Origin: Lachnospiraceae bacterium
Lineage (GTDB): Bacteria; Bacillota; Clostridia; Lachnospirales; Anaerotignaceae
DNA length: 64,000 bases
Direction of reading: 5' to 3'
NCBI GenBank assembly: GCA_910576545.1
Contig: CAJTKM010000008.1
Coordinates: forward strand, 48,268-112,267
Part shown: piece by piece, positions 44,690 through 52,920 of the stretch
Layout: every line of letters begins with the position of its first letter
Numbering within the stretch: the first letter of the stretch is position 1
Position numbers and translations under genes: made by a program
The notes under the pieces: model-generated
The model's database searches: none
What the model was told of the DNA's origin: nothing
Seen by the model: only the letters and a program-made list of their open reading frames with translations

Positions 44690-44842
44690 GAACTTATCCG
44701 TAAATAAGATACGTGCAGATTGCACAGTCAGATTTTCCGGCAGGCAGGGAGCCTTTTTGCAGGTGTACGGCAGGGAAAAGCGGCAAAGACTGCCGGAAAA
44801 GCTGAAGCAGGATGTGCGCAGATAATTTATGGATAGGTTCTA
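44686..44842. repeat. Family B MITE-like element, copy B4 (long form)
   Basis: Same ends (TTAAGAACTTATCCGTAAAT, ATTTATGGATAGGTTCTAA) but about 157 bp, with an extra internal 90 bp containing a TTTTCCGGCAG...CTGCCGGAAAA stem. It overlaps the stop codon of the gene before and adjoins the RBS of the cupin gene after. Confidence 0.8.
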
Positions 44843-44858
44843 AGGAAGGAGCAGAATT

Positions 44859-45209
44859 ATGATTAAAAAGGAAAGAGTTGTAGCAGCGGAAAATATGAGA
44901 GGCGGCATTGGCAGTGTGGAGGTCCATCATTTTCTGGAAACAGAAGAACTGCTTGGACACGCAACGATGTTTGCACGGGTGATTGTAAAGCCCCACAGCA
45001 GCATCGGCTGGCACCAGCATGTCGGCAACACGGAGCCTTACTGTATTCTCAAAGGCGAAGGCGTGTTTATTGATAATGACGGTTCTAAAACGGTTGTGCG
45101 GCCTGGTGACGTCTGCGTGATTGAGGTGGGGCAGTGGCATTCCATCGAAAATAATACCGATGAAGATATGGAAATGATTGCGCTGGTAATCAATGCGCCT
45201 GTGGAATAA
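44859..45209 (+). CDS. Cupin-domain protein
   Basis: A 116-residue single-domain cupin. The metal-binding motif 1 is SSIGWHQHVGNTEPYCILKG (two His and Glu) and motif 2 is VRPGDVCVIEVGQWHSIEN (His). Such small cupins bind a metal and serve as sugar isomerases, dioxygenases or sensors; the role here is open. Start at ATG 44859 behind AAGGAAGGAG. The RBS abuts repeat B4. Confidence 0.88.
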   Translation: MIKKERVVAAENMRGGIGSVEVHHFLETEELLGHATMFARVIVKPHSSIGWHQHVGNTEPYCILKGEGVFIDNDGSKTVVRPGDVCVIEVGQWHSIENNTDEDMEMIALVINAPVE

Positions 45210-45237
45210 GGAGCCTCTTTCCGCAACTGCCAGTTGC

Positions 45238-45266
45238 TTGTCAGCTTCCTGCCGGAGCGGTATACT
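45238..45266 (+). promoter_or_regulatory. Promoter of the XRE/zinc-ribbon gene
   Basis: TTGTCA (45238-45243), exactly 17 bp, TATACT (45261-45266). Confidence 0.8.
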
Positions 45267-45289
45267 ATCCTAAAAGGAAGGTGACGGAA

Positions 45290-45727
45290 GTGGAAACAAA
45301 AGAGATTTTATTGGAACTCAGGAAGAAACACGGGCTTTCACAGGAAGAAATGGCTGAAAAATGTCTGGTAAGCCGGCAGGCGGTTTCCCGCTGGGAATGC
45401 GGCGAAACGATACCGAATACAGATACGCTGAAGCTGATTTCTGAGCAGTTCGACATTTCTATTAACGCCCTGCTGGGTGCGCCGCGGCAGATTTTCTGTC
45501 AAAGCTGCGGAATGCCGCTGACAGATGACGCGGTAATCAGTCATGAGGCAGACGGTTCGTTAAACGAAAAATACTGCAAGTGGTGTTACGCAGATGGGGG
45601 ATTTCTGACTGACTGCACGATGGAGGAAATGGTCGAGCAGTGCATCCCGCATTTGGGCTGGGAAGATGAACAAGCCGCACGGGAGTTTATGCAGAAGATA
45701 CTGCCGGGGCTGGAACGCTGGAAATGA
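45290..45727 (+). CDS. XRE-type regulator fused to a zinc-ribbon domain
   Basis: A 145-residue protein. The helix-turn-helix occupies residues about 5-60 (GLSQEEMAEKCLVSRQAVSR; PNTDTLKLISEQFD). Residues about 67-145 form a Zn_ribbon_2-type domain, with CQSCGMPLTDDAV, KYCKWCYADGGF and a helical end (MVEQCIPHLGWEDEQAAREF). The fusion is common in Firmicutes; the signal and targets are unknown. GTG 45290 is preferred, with AAGGAAGG 8 nt upstream; GTG 45281 directly touches the RBS. Its own strong promoter precedes it. Confidence 0.87.
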   Translation: METKEILLELRKKHGLSQEEMAEKCLVSRQAVSRWECGETIPNTDTLKLISEQFDISINALLGAPRQIFCQSCGMPLTDDAVISHEADGSLNEKYCKWCYADGGFLTDCTMEEMVEQCIPHLGWEDEQAAREFMQKILPGLERWK

Positions 45728-45821
45728 AAAGAAAGGCATGGCAAGGGTTAACCGCCGCTTTATTTGAGTTAAAGAAAGTGTTTTGGGGAGGTGCCGCAAT
45801 CGGCACATTCCCCATACCTAT

Positions 45822-46015
45822 TTAATCAATTTTCCCTACAAAATGATAGTAAATCCCAATGTCCCTCACTGTCTTACCGTTCCCGTCTTTCCGTGACTGC
45901 TGGACAATGATTTTCTCAATTAGTTCATTCAAGAGTGGAGCGGTAAGCTCATCAATGGCACTGTGCTTCTGGATGAAATTGTTGTGGTCGGGCATTTTTG
46001 TAACACTTATGACTA
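45822..46015 (-). pseudogene. C-terminal remnant of a large serine recombinase (DUF4368)
   Basis: On the minus strand an open stretch encodes AIDELTAPLLNELIEKIIV, then RKDGNGKTVRDIGIYYHFVG and KID before the stop at 45822. This matches the C-terminal DUF4368 end of Tn4451-like/TnpX-type recombinases. The catalytic N-terminal part is missing and IS3-type sequence directly precedes it, so it is a relic of an excised or decayed integrative element. Confidence 0.7.
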
Positions 46016-46021
46016 AAAAAT

Positions 46022-46304
46022 TTACTTTTTATTATGCAATAACACCGCCGCTTTTTTTAAGAATGCCACTTCCTTCCTGAGTTCGTCATTTTCCTTTTTC
46101 AGTTTGAGGATTTCTTTCATGTTATCGTATTCGGCTTTTGCTTCTGTGCCTGTCTGGCATTCTTCGCAGAACTGCTTGCACCATGCAGAGATTGCTGCTT
46201 TGGATACACCGTATTCTGCTGTAATACTTTTGTAAGTGCGTCCTTCTTCCCCGTGGAAACGGACGATCTTCTTTATTAAATTCAGAAGTGTAATTTTGTG
46301 ACAT
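46022..46304 (-). pseudogene. Frameshifted IS3-family OrfA transposase remnant
   Basis: After MSQNYTSEF a frameshift near 46275-46280 breaks the frame. In the shifted frame the protein continues GRTYKSITAEYGVSKAAISA, WCKQFCEEC and the leucine-zipper-like MKEILKLKKENDELRKEVAF with end LKKAAVLLHNKK. This is a helix-turn-helix OrfA of the IS3 type. No OrfB follows, so the element is dead. Confidence 0.8.
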
Positions 46305-46484
46305 AACGAAATACCCCTTTCTTGATTATTTTCAGTATATCTTATTAGCCCCTCCTGTTACAACTTTATTATGATTATGGCACTTCTGTTCTACCATATA
46401 CGGGAGCTGCTGCCAACTTTATGCCCAGACTATTCACAGGCTTCATAGGGGATAAGCGGCAGGGTTCTCAGATACGGCGTTTCT

Positions 46485-46625
46485 TCCATTTTTCTCACAT
46501 CTGGCACAGTATCCTTCCCCAAAGAGCTTTTTTGTGACGCCTGTCTTTTTTAACTTTCTATGGACGTAAGGATAATCAACCGGACATATCTGGTTTATAT
46601 TTAAACCTATCCGGACAGGACTGTT
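46485..46625 (-). pseudogene. IS21-family IstA fragment
   Basis: About 140 bp on the minus strand are homologous to 62965-63105 of the IS21-type element. Shared protein is PVDYPYVHRKLKKTGVTKKL and CARCEKNG (PVDYSYVHRELKKTGVTEKL in the fuller copy). Both ends are missing. Confidence 0.8.
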
Positions 46626-46691
46626 CATAAAGCCTGTCGAAATGCCGGGAAATCAAGGGAAATCAGCGTTACCACAAAGCTGGTTTATTCT

Positions 46692-46709
46692 TTAAGAAAA
46701 TCGTAAGGA
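46692..46709 (+). promoter_or_regulatory. Candidate response-regulator box upstream of the COG1361-type ABC operon
   Basis: TTAAGA (46692-46697) and GTAAGG (46703-46708) are half-sites 11 bp apart, like those at 22377-22393. Confidence 0.4.
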
Positions 46710-46733
46710 TTTTTTGCATAATTTTGTAACAAG

Positions 46734-46755
46734 TCTGTGTTACAATAATAAAGCA
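46734..46755 (+). promoter_or_regulatory. 8-6-8 perfect palindrome over a likely -10 region
   Basis: TTGTAACA-AGTCTG-TGTTACAA. The right arm overlaps TACAAT (46751-46756), a possible -10 box, so a dimeric repressor could block the operon beginning at 46821. Confidence 0.65.
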
Positions 46756-46820
46756 GAATCGTCCTGTCCGGCGCGGCTTTACCGGACGGGAATGCAAAGC
46801 ACAGGAAGGGAGTGTGAAGT

Positions 46821-47546
46821 TTGGGAGAAAATATCATTCGTATCAGGAATGTGAAGAAAATATATCAGATGGGCAGCGAAAGCATACCCGCCGTGAACGG
46901 CATTTCGCTGAATATCCGGCAGGGGGAGGTCTGCTGTCTGCTGGGGAAATCCGGCTCAGGCAAATCAACGCTGCTGAACCTTGTCGCGGGGCTGGAAAAG
47001 CCTACGGAAGGGCAGATTATATTCCACAAAAAGCACATCGAGCGCATGAATGAGGACCAGCTTGCCGATTTCCGGCAGAAGTATGTGGGCTTTGTATTTC
47101 AGTCCTATAACCTGCTGCCGACGCTTACGGCCCTGGAAAACGTGACACTGCCGCTGATATTCAAGAGCGTGCCGGTAAAGGAGCGCAACGAGCGGGCGAT
47201 GGAGATGCTGAAAGCCGTCGGGCTGGAGGAACGCGCAACGCATAAGCCGCAGGAGATGAGCGGCGGGCAGCAGCAAAGGGTCAGCATCGCGCGGGCGTTT
47301 GTCAACCGTCCGCCGGTGGTATTCGCGGACGAACCTACGGGCAATCTGGATACCAGAACGACGTATGAAATGATGGATCTGATTACAGGGCTGGCAAAGC
47401 AGAACAACCAGACGCTTGTGATTGTAACGCATGACTTGGAGCTTTCGGAATATGCTGACCGCATTGTGATGCTCCAGGATGGGAAGATTGAAAAAATAGA
47501 GGACAGGACAAAGGGCAAAGGAGAAGGAGAGGAAGGACATGACTAA
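46821..47546 (+). CDS. MacB/LolD-type ABC transporter ATP-binding protein
   Basis: A 241-residue ATPase. Walker A GKSGSGKST, Q-loop FVFQSYNLLPT, signature MSGGQQQRVSIARAF, Walker [13 protein letters not shown] and switch IVTHDLELSEY are intact. A Lys/Glu/Gly-rich tail (TKGKGEGEEGHD) closes it. The start is TTG 46821 behind GGAAGGGAG; no nearby ATG fits. First gene of a four-gene operon; its stop overlaps the ATG of the COG1361-like gene by 8 bp, so translation is coupled. Confidence 0.92.
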   Translation: MGENIIRIRNVKKIYQMGSESIPAVNGISLNIRQGEVCCLLGKSGSGKSTLLNLVAGLEKPTEGQIIFHKKHIERMNEDQLADFRQKYVGFVFQSYNLLPTLTALENVTLPLIFKSVPVKERNERAMEMLKAVGLEERATHKPQEMSGGQQQRVSIARAFVNRPPVVFADEPTGNLDTRTTYEMMDLITGLAKQNNQTLVIVTHDLELSEYADRIVMLQDGKIEKIEDRTKGKGEGEEGHD

Positions 47547-49674
47547 AAAATGGTTTCAGAGGGCTGTGACAGCGGCAATGGTCTTTCTGCTGGCGGCGGG
47601 CCAGTGTGTGACAGGCTTTGCAGATGATTGGGACAACGGCACGCCCGGGCTGGTGATAGGCGGCGATGGTGTGTATGAGGTGGAAGCGGGCGAAACGACC
47701 CGCCTTACCATACAGCTGAAAAATACTGGCGCGGGAACGGCGGAAAACGTCAACGTACAGGCGAAAGGCGCGGCAGGCATTATACCCTATAAATTAAGTC
47801 TGGCGGGTGGCGGCAATGTCGGCGATATCGGCGTAAACGGCTACAGGGAATTGAAGCTGACGGTCACGATGGATGATATTGTGGAGGAGTCCAACTATCC
47901 CGTTACGCTGAATTTTTCTTATAACGGCAGCGGCGGCGGCAATTACAGCGGCAGCGGCACGATTTACCTGAAGGTGAAGGGCTATGGGCGCGAACCGGAT
48001 TTCCTGCTGGACAATATGACGCTTGTTCCGGAAAGCCTTTCCCCCGGTGAAACGGCGGAGCTGAGCGGGCGTGTTGTGAACCGCGGCACGCAGGACATGC
48101 ATCAGGTGGAGCTTTCCCTCGATAACCTTTCGGCAGAGGGGATCAGCCTTGTTTCCGGTTTCAGCAGCAAAACAGTGGCACAGATTCCGGTCGGCGGGGA
48201 AACGGCATTCCGCTTCCCCCTGGCAGCCAGCGCGGATATGGCGGCGGGAAATTATCCTGTTACCATCAAGCTGAAATATCAGGACGAATTTGGCAAGGCG
48301 TATGAAAAAACACAGCAGTTTTATGTCAATGTCGGCGGTGTGGCGGGGAAAAAGGCGGATTTGGAAATCCGCAACATGAAGGAGCCCGGCGGCACATACG
48401 GCGTGAACCAGAATTTTACGGTATCCTTTGATTTATATAACGCGGGAGAAACGACGGCAAAGAGCATTGCCGTAACGGCGGAGGCGGTGGACGCGACGGC
48501 AGTTGTGCCGAAATCCGCCAGCCGGAAAACGGTCAAGGAGCTTGCGCCCGGCGCGAGCGTGCCGTTCTCTTTCCAGTTTGCGGGAACGTCCTCGTCCACT
48601 TCGCAGAATTATGCAATACAGTTTACCGTGGAGTATACCTCCGGCGGCTCGGCAACGACAACCTTTAAGCAGTACGCGGGCGTAAACGTGAGCAATCCGG
48701 ATAAAGACGATGAGAACGAAAGCAAGCCTAAAATCATTGTCAGCAACTACGTCAGCGACCCGCTTATCGTGATGGCGGGTGATGAGTTTGACCTGACGAT
48801 GACACTCATGAATACGCATAAGGAAAAGGCGGTCAAGAATATTAAGATGTTCCTGACGCTGGCGGAGGAAACCTCCTCTGAAACTGAGAAATCCGGCAAT
48901 ATTTTTACGCCGGTCAACAGCAGCAATACGTTTTATTTCGATTCCATCGGGCCGAAAAGCACGGTGGACAAATCCCTGCGGCTTTACGTTGTGCCGGACG
49001 CACAGCCTAAAACGTATACCCTGACGGTCAACTTTGAATATGAAGATGGAAACGGCAAGGAATATACGGCGCAGGAACTGCTGGGCATTAACGTCAAACA
49101 GGTGACGCAGCTGCAGATTGACGAATTTTCCATCCCTGAAATGGTGGAGGTCTACCAGCCTGTTTCCGTATCCTTCAGCTATTATAATACGGGCAAGGTG
49201 ACTTTGAACAATGTAATGATAAAGGTGGAGGGCGATGTAGACTGCCAGAACAAAAGTACATATATCGGCAACATGGAATCCGGAAACAGCGAATATTTTG
49301 AAACGACGTTTTCCGCGATGCAGCCCGGCGAAACACCGGTTACAATCATTGTTTCCTACGAGGATCCCAGCGGGGAAACAGTTGAGGAGCGGCGGGAGCT
49401 GATGCTCAACGCCATGGAACCCATGATGCCGGAGGATATGGAAGGCGAGCCGGAAAACCCGCCGCTGGATATGGGGCAGATTGCGAAATATATTGGTATT
49501 CTGGCTGTTCTGGGCGCAGGGCTGGTGTTCTTCATGAAGAAGCAGAAGGAAGAACCGAAGCGCAACGCGGAAAGCATGAACAGCGATGATTTCGAAGATG
49601 ATGACGAGGACGACGATTTCGATGATGAAACATTGGAAGAAGATGAAAACGACAAAGAGGGGATGCCCTTATGA
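47539..49674 (+). CDS. Large extracellular COG1361-type multi-domain protein with C-terminal membrane anchor
   Basis: A 711-residue surface protein. A signal peptide (MVFLLAAGQCVTGFA) leads into four or five tandem Ig-like NEW3/CARDB-type domains, each with patterns such as GETTRLTIQLKNTGAGTAEN, PGETAELSGRVVNRGTQ, GVNQNFTVSFDLYNAGETT and VYQPVSVSFSYYNTG. One membrane helix (YIGILAVLGAGLVFFMK) and a highly acidic cytoplasmic tail (DDFEDDDEDDDFDDETLEED) end it. It takes the place an HlyD/MacA adaptor holds in the operon at 22.4 kb. Its 3' end overlaps the permease start by 4 bp. The partner or ligand is unknown. Confidence 0.85.
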   Translation: MTKKWFQRAVTAAMVFLLAAGQCVTGFADDWDNGTPGLVIGGDGVYEVEAGETTRLTIQLKNTGAGTAENVNVQAKGAAGIIPYKLSLAGGGNVGDIGVNGYRELKLTVTMDDIVEESNYPVTLNFSYNGSGGGNYSGSGTIYLKVKGYGREPDFLLDNMTLVPESLSPGETAELSGRVVNRGTQDMHQVELSLDNLSAEGISLVSGFSSKTVAQIPVGGETAFRFPLAASADMAAGNYPVTIKLKYQDEFGKAYEKTQQFYVNVGGVAGKKADLEIRNMKEPGGTYGVNQNFTVSFDLYNAGETTAKSIAVTAEAVDATAVVPKSASRKTVKELAPGASVPFSFQFAGTSSSTSQNYAIQFTVEYTSGGSATTTFKQYAGVNVSNPDKDDENESKPKIIVSNYVSDPLIVMAGDEFDLTMTLMNTHKEKAVKNIKMFLTLAEETSSETEKSGNIFTPVNSSNTFYFDSIGPKSTVDKSLRLYVVPDAQPKTYTLTVNFEYEDGNGKEYTAQELLGINVKQVTQLQIDEFSIPEMVEVYQPVSVSFSYYNTGKVTLNNVMIKVEGDVDCQNKSTYIGNMESGNSEYFETTFSAMQPGETPVTIIVSYEDPSGETVEERRELMLNAMEPMMPEDMEGEPENPPLDMGQIAKYIGILAVLGAGLVFFMKKQKEEPKRNAESMNSDDFEDDDEDDDFDDETLEEDENDKEGMPL

Positions 49675-50984
49675 ACACGAAGGATTTAATCAGCATGGCT
49701 GTGCGCAACCTGCTCAAGCGCAAGCTGCGGACAGTCCTGACGGTGCTGGGCGTGGTAATCGGCACAGCTTCCATTGTTGTTATGATTTCCATAGGCATCG
49801 GTATGAATGAGAGCTTTGCCAAACAGCTGGAAGGCTGGGGCAGTTTGCAGGTCATAGATGTTTCGCCCAGCGGCGGCATGAGCTATGACGAGGAAAGCGG
49901 CAGGATGAAGCAGGAAAAGAAACAGGACCCGCTGGACGCCAAGGCTGTGGAAACATTTAAGCAGATAGAGCATGTGGAGGCGGCTTCCCCGGTAAAAACG
50001 AGCTATTTTATGATTGGCGCTGGAAAGTATGTTGCGGACGCGAATATCATGGGCATTGACCCTGCCGCGATGGAGGCGCTTGGCTATAAGGTCGAGGAAG
50101 GACGCGCGCTGACCGCGGAGGATTCGAAGGCGATAGTTGTCGGCGGGGGCGTGGAATTTTACGACCCGAAGCTGAGCTGGGAAATGCGGTATTCCAGCGA
50201 GCCGCCGCAGGTGGAGATTCTGGATAAAAAGGTTGACGTCAGCTACGATTGGAGCTATGGCACGCGCTACGCGGATAAAAAGCTGAAAGCAACAAAGATG
50301 GAGGTTGTCGGCACGCTTTCCGCGGAGGGCAATGACAGCTATTGGGTCATTATGCCCATCAAGGAGCTGGAAAAGCTGCAAAAGGCGCGGGACGACTGGG
50401 AAAAGTCGAAATATGGCGGAAATTCCTCATCGAATCGCAACCAGACAAAGGAATTTGACGAGGTCCGCGTCAAGGTGGATAAAATGGATAATGTGCAGGC
50501 GGTGCAGCAGCAGATTAAGGACATGGGTTTCCGCGCAAGCAGCCTGACGGACCAGCTGGAAGCGATGAAGGAAACGACGAAAATGCTCCGCATCGTGCTG
50601 GGCGCGATTGGGGCGATTTCCATGGTCGTGGCGGCAATCAGTATTACGAATACCATGGTTATGGCGATTTATGAGCGGACGCGGGAAATCGGCATCATGA
50701 AGGTAATTGGCGCGTCCCTGCGGGATATCAAGCTGCTGTTTTTGACGGAAGCGGCGTTTATCGGGCTTGCCGGAGGGCTGGCGGGGATTGTGGTCAGCTT
50801 CGGGGTATCGCAGATTGTAAACCTTGTGGCGATGCAGCAGGGGAGCAATATGACGTCTTCTATCCCTGTCTGGCTGTACGCGGGCGCGGTGGCGTTCGCT
50901 ACGGGTATCGGGATACTTTCCGGCTATCTGCCGGCGCAGCGGGCGATGCGCCTGAGCGCGCTGACGGCGATAAAGACGGAGTAA
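49671..50984 (+). CDS. MacB-type ABC transporter permease (FtsX-like)
   Basis: A 437-residue permease: N-terminal helix (RTVLTVLGVVIGTASIVVMI), a large outside domain of about residues 45-305, then three helices with GAISMVVAAISITNTMVMAI, the TREIGIMKVIGASLRDIKLL loop and the closing YLPAQRAMRLSALTAIKTE. It forms the channel of the operon's transporter with the ATPase encoded first. The domain linking to the COG1361-type partner is presumably the extracytoplasmic one. Start overlaps the preceding stop (ATGA). Confidence 0.93.
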   Translation: MNTKDLISMAVRNLLKRKLRTVLTVLGVVIGTASIVVMISIGIGMNESFAKQLEGWGSLQVIDVSPSGGMSYDEESGRMKQEKKQDPLDAKAVETFKQIEHVEAASPVKTSYFMIGAGKYVADANIMGIDPAAMEALGYKVEEGRALTAEDSKAIVVGGGVEFYDPKLSWEMRYSSEPPQVEILDKKVDVSYDWSYGTRYADKKLKATKMEVVGTLSAEGNDSYWVIMPIKELEKLQKARDDWEKSKYGGNSSSNRNQTKEFDEVRVKVDKMDNVQAVQQQIKDMGFRASSLTDQLEAMKETTKMLRIVLGAIGAISMVVAAISITNTMVMAIYERTREIGIMKVIGASLRDIKLLFLTEAAFIGLAGGLAGIVVSFGVSQIVNLVAMQQGSNMTSSIPVWLYAGAVAFATGIGILSGYLPAQRAMRLSALTAIKTE

Positions 50985-51032
50985 GGGAGTTTCAGAAGGC
51001 GATGGAAGTACCTGAAAGGAAGGGGCGTTTGT

Positions 51033-51536
51033 ATGGGGAGATGGGTGAAATGGTTTTGTGCGGCGGCGGCTGTGGCGACAGCCCTGAGCCAGTACCCGTT
51101 TCTGGCGGGGGAGAGCATTGGTTTAGACTGGGCGCGGTACGTGGTCGGCTTTGAGGCGACGGCGGAACAGGAAACGGAAATTCTGCCGGAACAGCGGGAG
51201 GAAATCGGGCGGCGCATGAAAGATGCCCGCCCGCAGGTTATGCACGCAGAACCGATACCCTGCGCGTTTGTGTACAACGGGGAAACATATATTGTCAGCC
51301 CAGAGATGGGGATTCTGTTCCTGCCCGGCTGGGAAACGGACGAGGCGGCGCAGGTGCGGCTGACTGAGCCGTGGAAACGGCATAAGGGGCTTTATGCCTT
51401 TGGCGCAGTGCAGGAGGGGGACAGCCTGTATTTCGTGCAGGCGAGGGATAGGAAACGCTTCTGTATGTTTGCGGTCCCGCTGGAAAAGGCGGAATATATG
51501 GCTGTGCGGGAAAGGCACAGTCTTTGGCAGATATAA
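51033..51536 (+). CDS. Hypothetical exported protein of the ABC operon
   Basis: A 167-residue protein starting MGRWVKWFCAAAAVATALSQ, a likely signal peptide or membrane anchor. The remainder is soluble-looking and acidic/aromatic (CAFVYNGETYIVSPEMGILF; LYAFGAVQEGDSLYFVQARD). I know no family. It begins 48 bp after the permease with AAGGGGCG upstream of ATG 51033, and ends before a clear terminator, so it belongs to the ABC unit and could be an accessory subunit. Confidence 0.7.
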   Translation: MGRWVKWFCAAAAVATALSQYPFLAGESIGLDWARYVVGFEATAEQETEILPEQREEIGRRMKDARPQVMHAEPIPCAFVYNGETYIVSPEMGILFLPGWETDEAAQVRLTEPWKRHKGLYAFGAVQEGDSLYFVQARDRKRFCMFAVPLEKAEYMAVRERHSLWQI

Positions 51537-51554
51537 ACGGGTGAGCACCTACTG

Positions 51555-51585
51555 GCAGTCAGGCTGTATGTCTGGCTGCTTTTTT
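51555..51585 (+). terminator. Intrinsic terminator of the ABC operon
   Basis: GCAGTCAG pairs with CTGGCTGC, followed by seven T's. Confidence 0.88.
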
Positions 51586-51612
51586 TATGAGGGAGGAAAA
51601 CATACTGTATTA

Positions 51613-51676
51613 GGCAGTGCCGTCACAAGTGTCTGCACATGCCTTTCCGGCAAATTATGTCGGCTTTTTTATTAAA
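51613..51676. repeat. Family D 64-bp repeat, copy D2
   Basis: Second copy of the sequence at 8386-8451, with about eight differences by eye. It lies between the ABC operon terminator and the next promoter. Confidence 0.8.
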
Positions 51677-51696
51677 ACAGAAGCAGAGAAAGGACG

Positions 51697-51725
51697 TTGA
51701 AACGCGCGCAGATTTATGGTAGGAT
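51697..51725 (+). promoter_or_regulatory. Promoter of the MBL hydrolase gene
   Basis: TTGAAA (51697-51702), 17 bp, TAGGAT (51720-51725). Confidence 0.65.
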
Positions 51726-51761
51726 ATGCCAAATGGGACTACGAAAGGAAGGGGCGGATTT

Positions 51762-52730
51762 ATGCTGAAACAAATTGCGGAAAATATATACAGAAAGACC
51801 GTGCCTCTGCCGCATAACCCTCTGCGGGAGCTGAATGCCTACATCATAAAAGGGGAGAAAAGCCTGCTGATTGATACGGGATTCAACAGGCCCGAATGCG
51901 AGGAGGCGTTGCGGAGCGCGTTTGACGAACTGGGCATTGATGCGGTGGATTTGTTTATCACGCATCTGCACTCCGACCACTGTGGGCTGGTATCGAAATT
52001 CGCAAAGGAGCAGAGCCGCGTTTTTGCCAGCGAAACAGATGGCGAGTTAATCAACTTCGGTTCGGGAAACCTCTACTGGAGCATGCTGGACGAGCTGTTC
52101 ATTAAATTCGGCTTTCCACGCGCGGATTTCGGGCGGAATACGGACATTCACCCCGGGCGGCAATACTGCAACGGGGAGATGGTGAAATTTACCACAGTGG
52201 CAGAGGGCGACGTCCTCGAATACGGCGGCTACCGGCTGGAAGCTGTTGCCGCGCCGGGGCATACGCCGGGGCACATGTGCCTGTATGACAGGGAAAAGAA
52301 AATACTGTTTGGCGGCGACCTGATTCTTGGCACGATTTCGCCCAACATCTGCATTGAACTTTGCGCGGAAAACCCCCTGCGGGATTATCTGGAAAGCCTT
52401 GCGAAGGTGGGGCAGATGGACGTGCGGCTGCTTCTGGCGGCGCACGGCACGGAAATTACCGATATGAATGCCCGCATCCGGGAGCTTTGTGCCCACCATG
52501 AAGCGCGGCTGGCGGAGGTGCAGAAAATACTGGGGAGCGGCTGGAAAACGGCGTATATGGTTGCGCCGGAAATGAACTGGGATATCAGCTGCCGCACGTG
52601 GGAGGAATTTCCCGCGCCGCAGAAATGGTTCGCGACAGGTGAAGCGATTTCCCATTTGCAGTATCTTTATTTTGCCGGAAAAGCGCAGAGGGAAGAAAGG
52701 GAAGGGGGATACTGGTTCCGGAATGCATGA
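51762..52730 (+). CDS. Metallo-beta-lactamase-fold hydrolase
   Basis: A 322-residue MBL-fold enzyme. The metal motif is FITHLHSDHCGLVSKF (HxHxDH), with LIDTGFNRPEC before it, VAAPGHTPGHMCLYD (third His), FGGDLILG (bridging Asp) and LLLAAHGTEI near the end. A C-terminal helical extension (about residues 235-322) resembles the region found in many Clostridial MBL hydrolases. The substrate is not known. ATG 51762 (MLKQIAENIYRK) has GGAAGGGGCG upstream; an in-frame ATG at 51726 is close to the promoter -10 and is not preferred. Confidence 0.88.
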   Translation: MLKQIAENIYRKTVPLPHNPLRELNAYIIKGEKSLLIDTGFNRPECEEALRSAFDELGIDAVDLFITHLHSDHCGLVSKFAKEQSRVFASETDGELINFGSGNLYWSMLDELFIKFGFPRADFGRNTDIHPGRQYCNGEMVKFTTVAEGDVLEYGGYRLEAVAAPGHTPGHMCLYDREKKILFGGDLILGTISPNICIELCAENPLRDYLESLAKVGQMDVRLLLAAHGTEITDMNARIRELCAHHEARLAEVQKILGSGWKTAYMVAPEMNWDISCRTWEEFPAPQKWFATGEAISHLQYLYFAGKAQREEREGGYWFRNA

Positions 52731-52857
52731 CGCCGGAAATATCTGCCAGAAAAGGACGGTTTCTTCATGGGCGCTGCCCAAGTCAGGCTGCCTTTTGGAT
52801 ACAGTTTTCGTGTATACAGGATACCTGTAATTTTTCAGAAAAAACTGCAAAAAAGGC

Positions 52858-52886
52858 TTTACAAGTTTTTAGTCACAATGTATAAT
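52858..52886 (+). promoter_or_regulatory. Promoter of the T-box/ileS transcript
   Basis: TTTACA (52858-52863), 17 bp, TATAAT (52881-52886). Confidence 0.8.
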
Positions 52887-52920
52887 ACATTCGTATATAA
52901 GCTATGTAAGCGATATAAAC

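Noticed and set aside
43580..44842. Composite transposon made of two family B copies around the radical SAM gene
   Set aside because: No transposase is encoded and the copies differ in length; proximity by chance is as likely.
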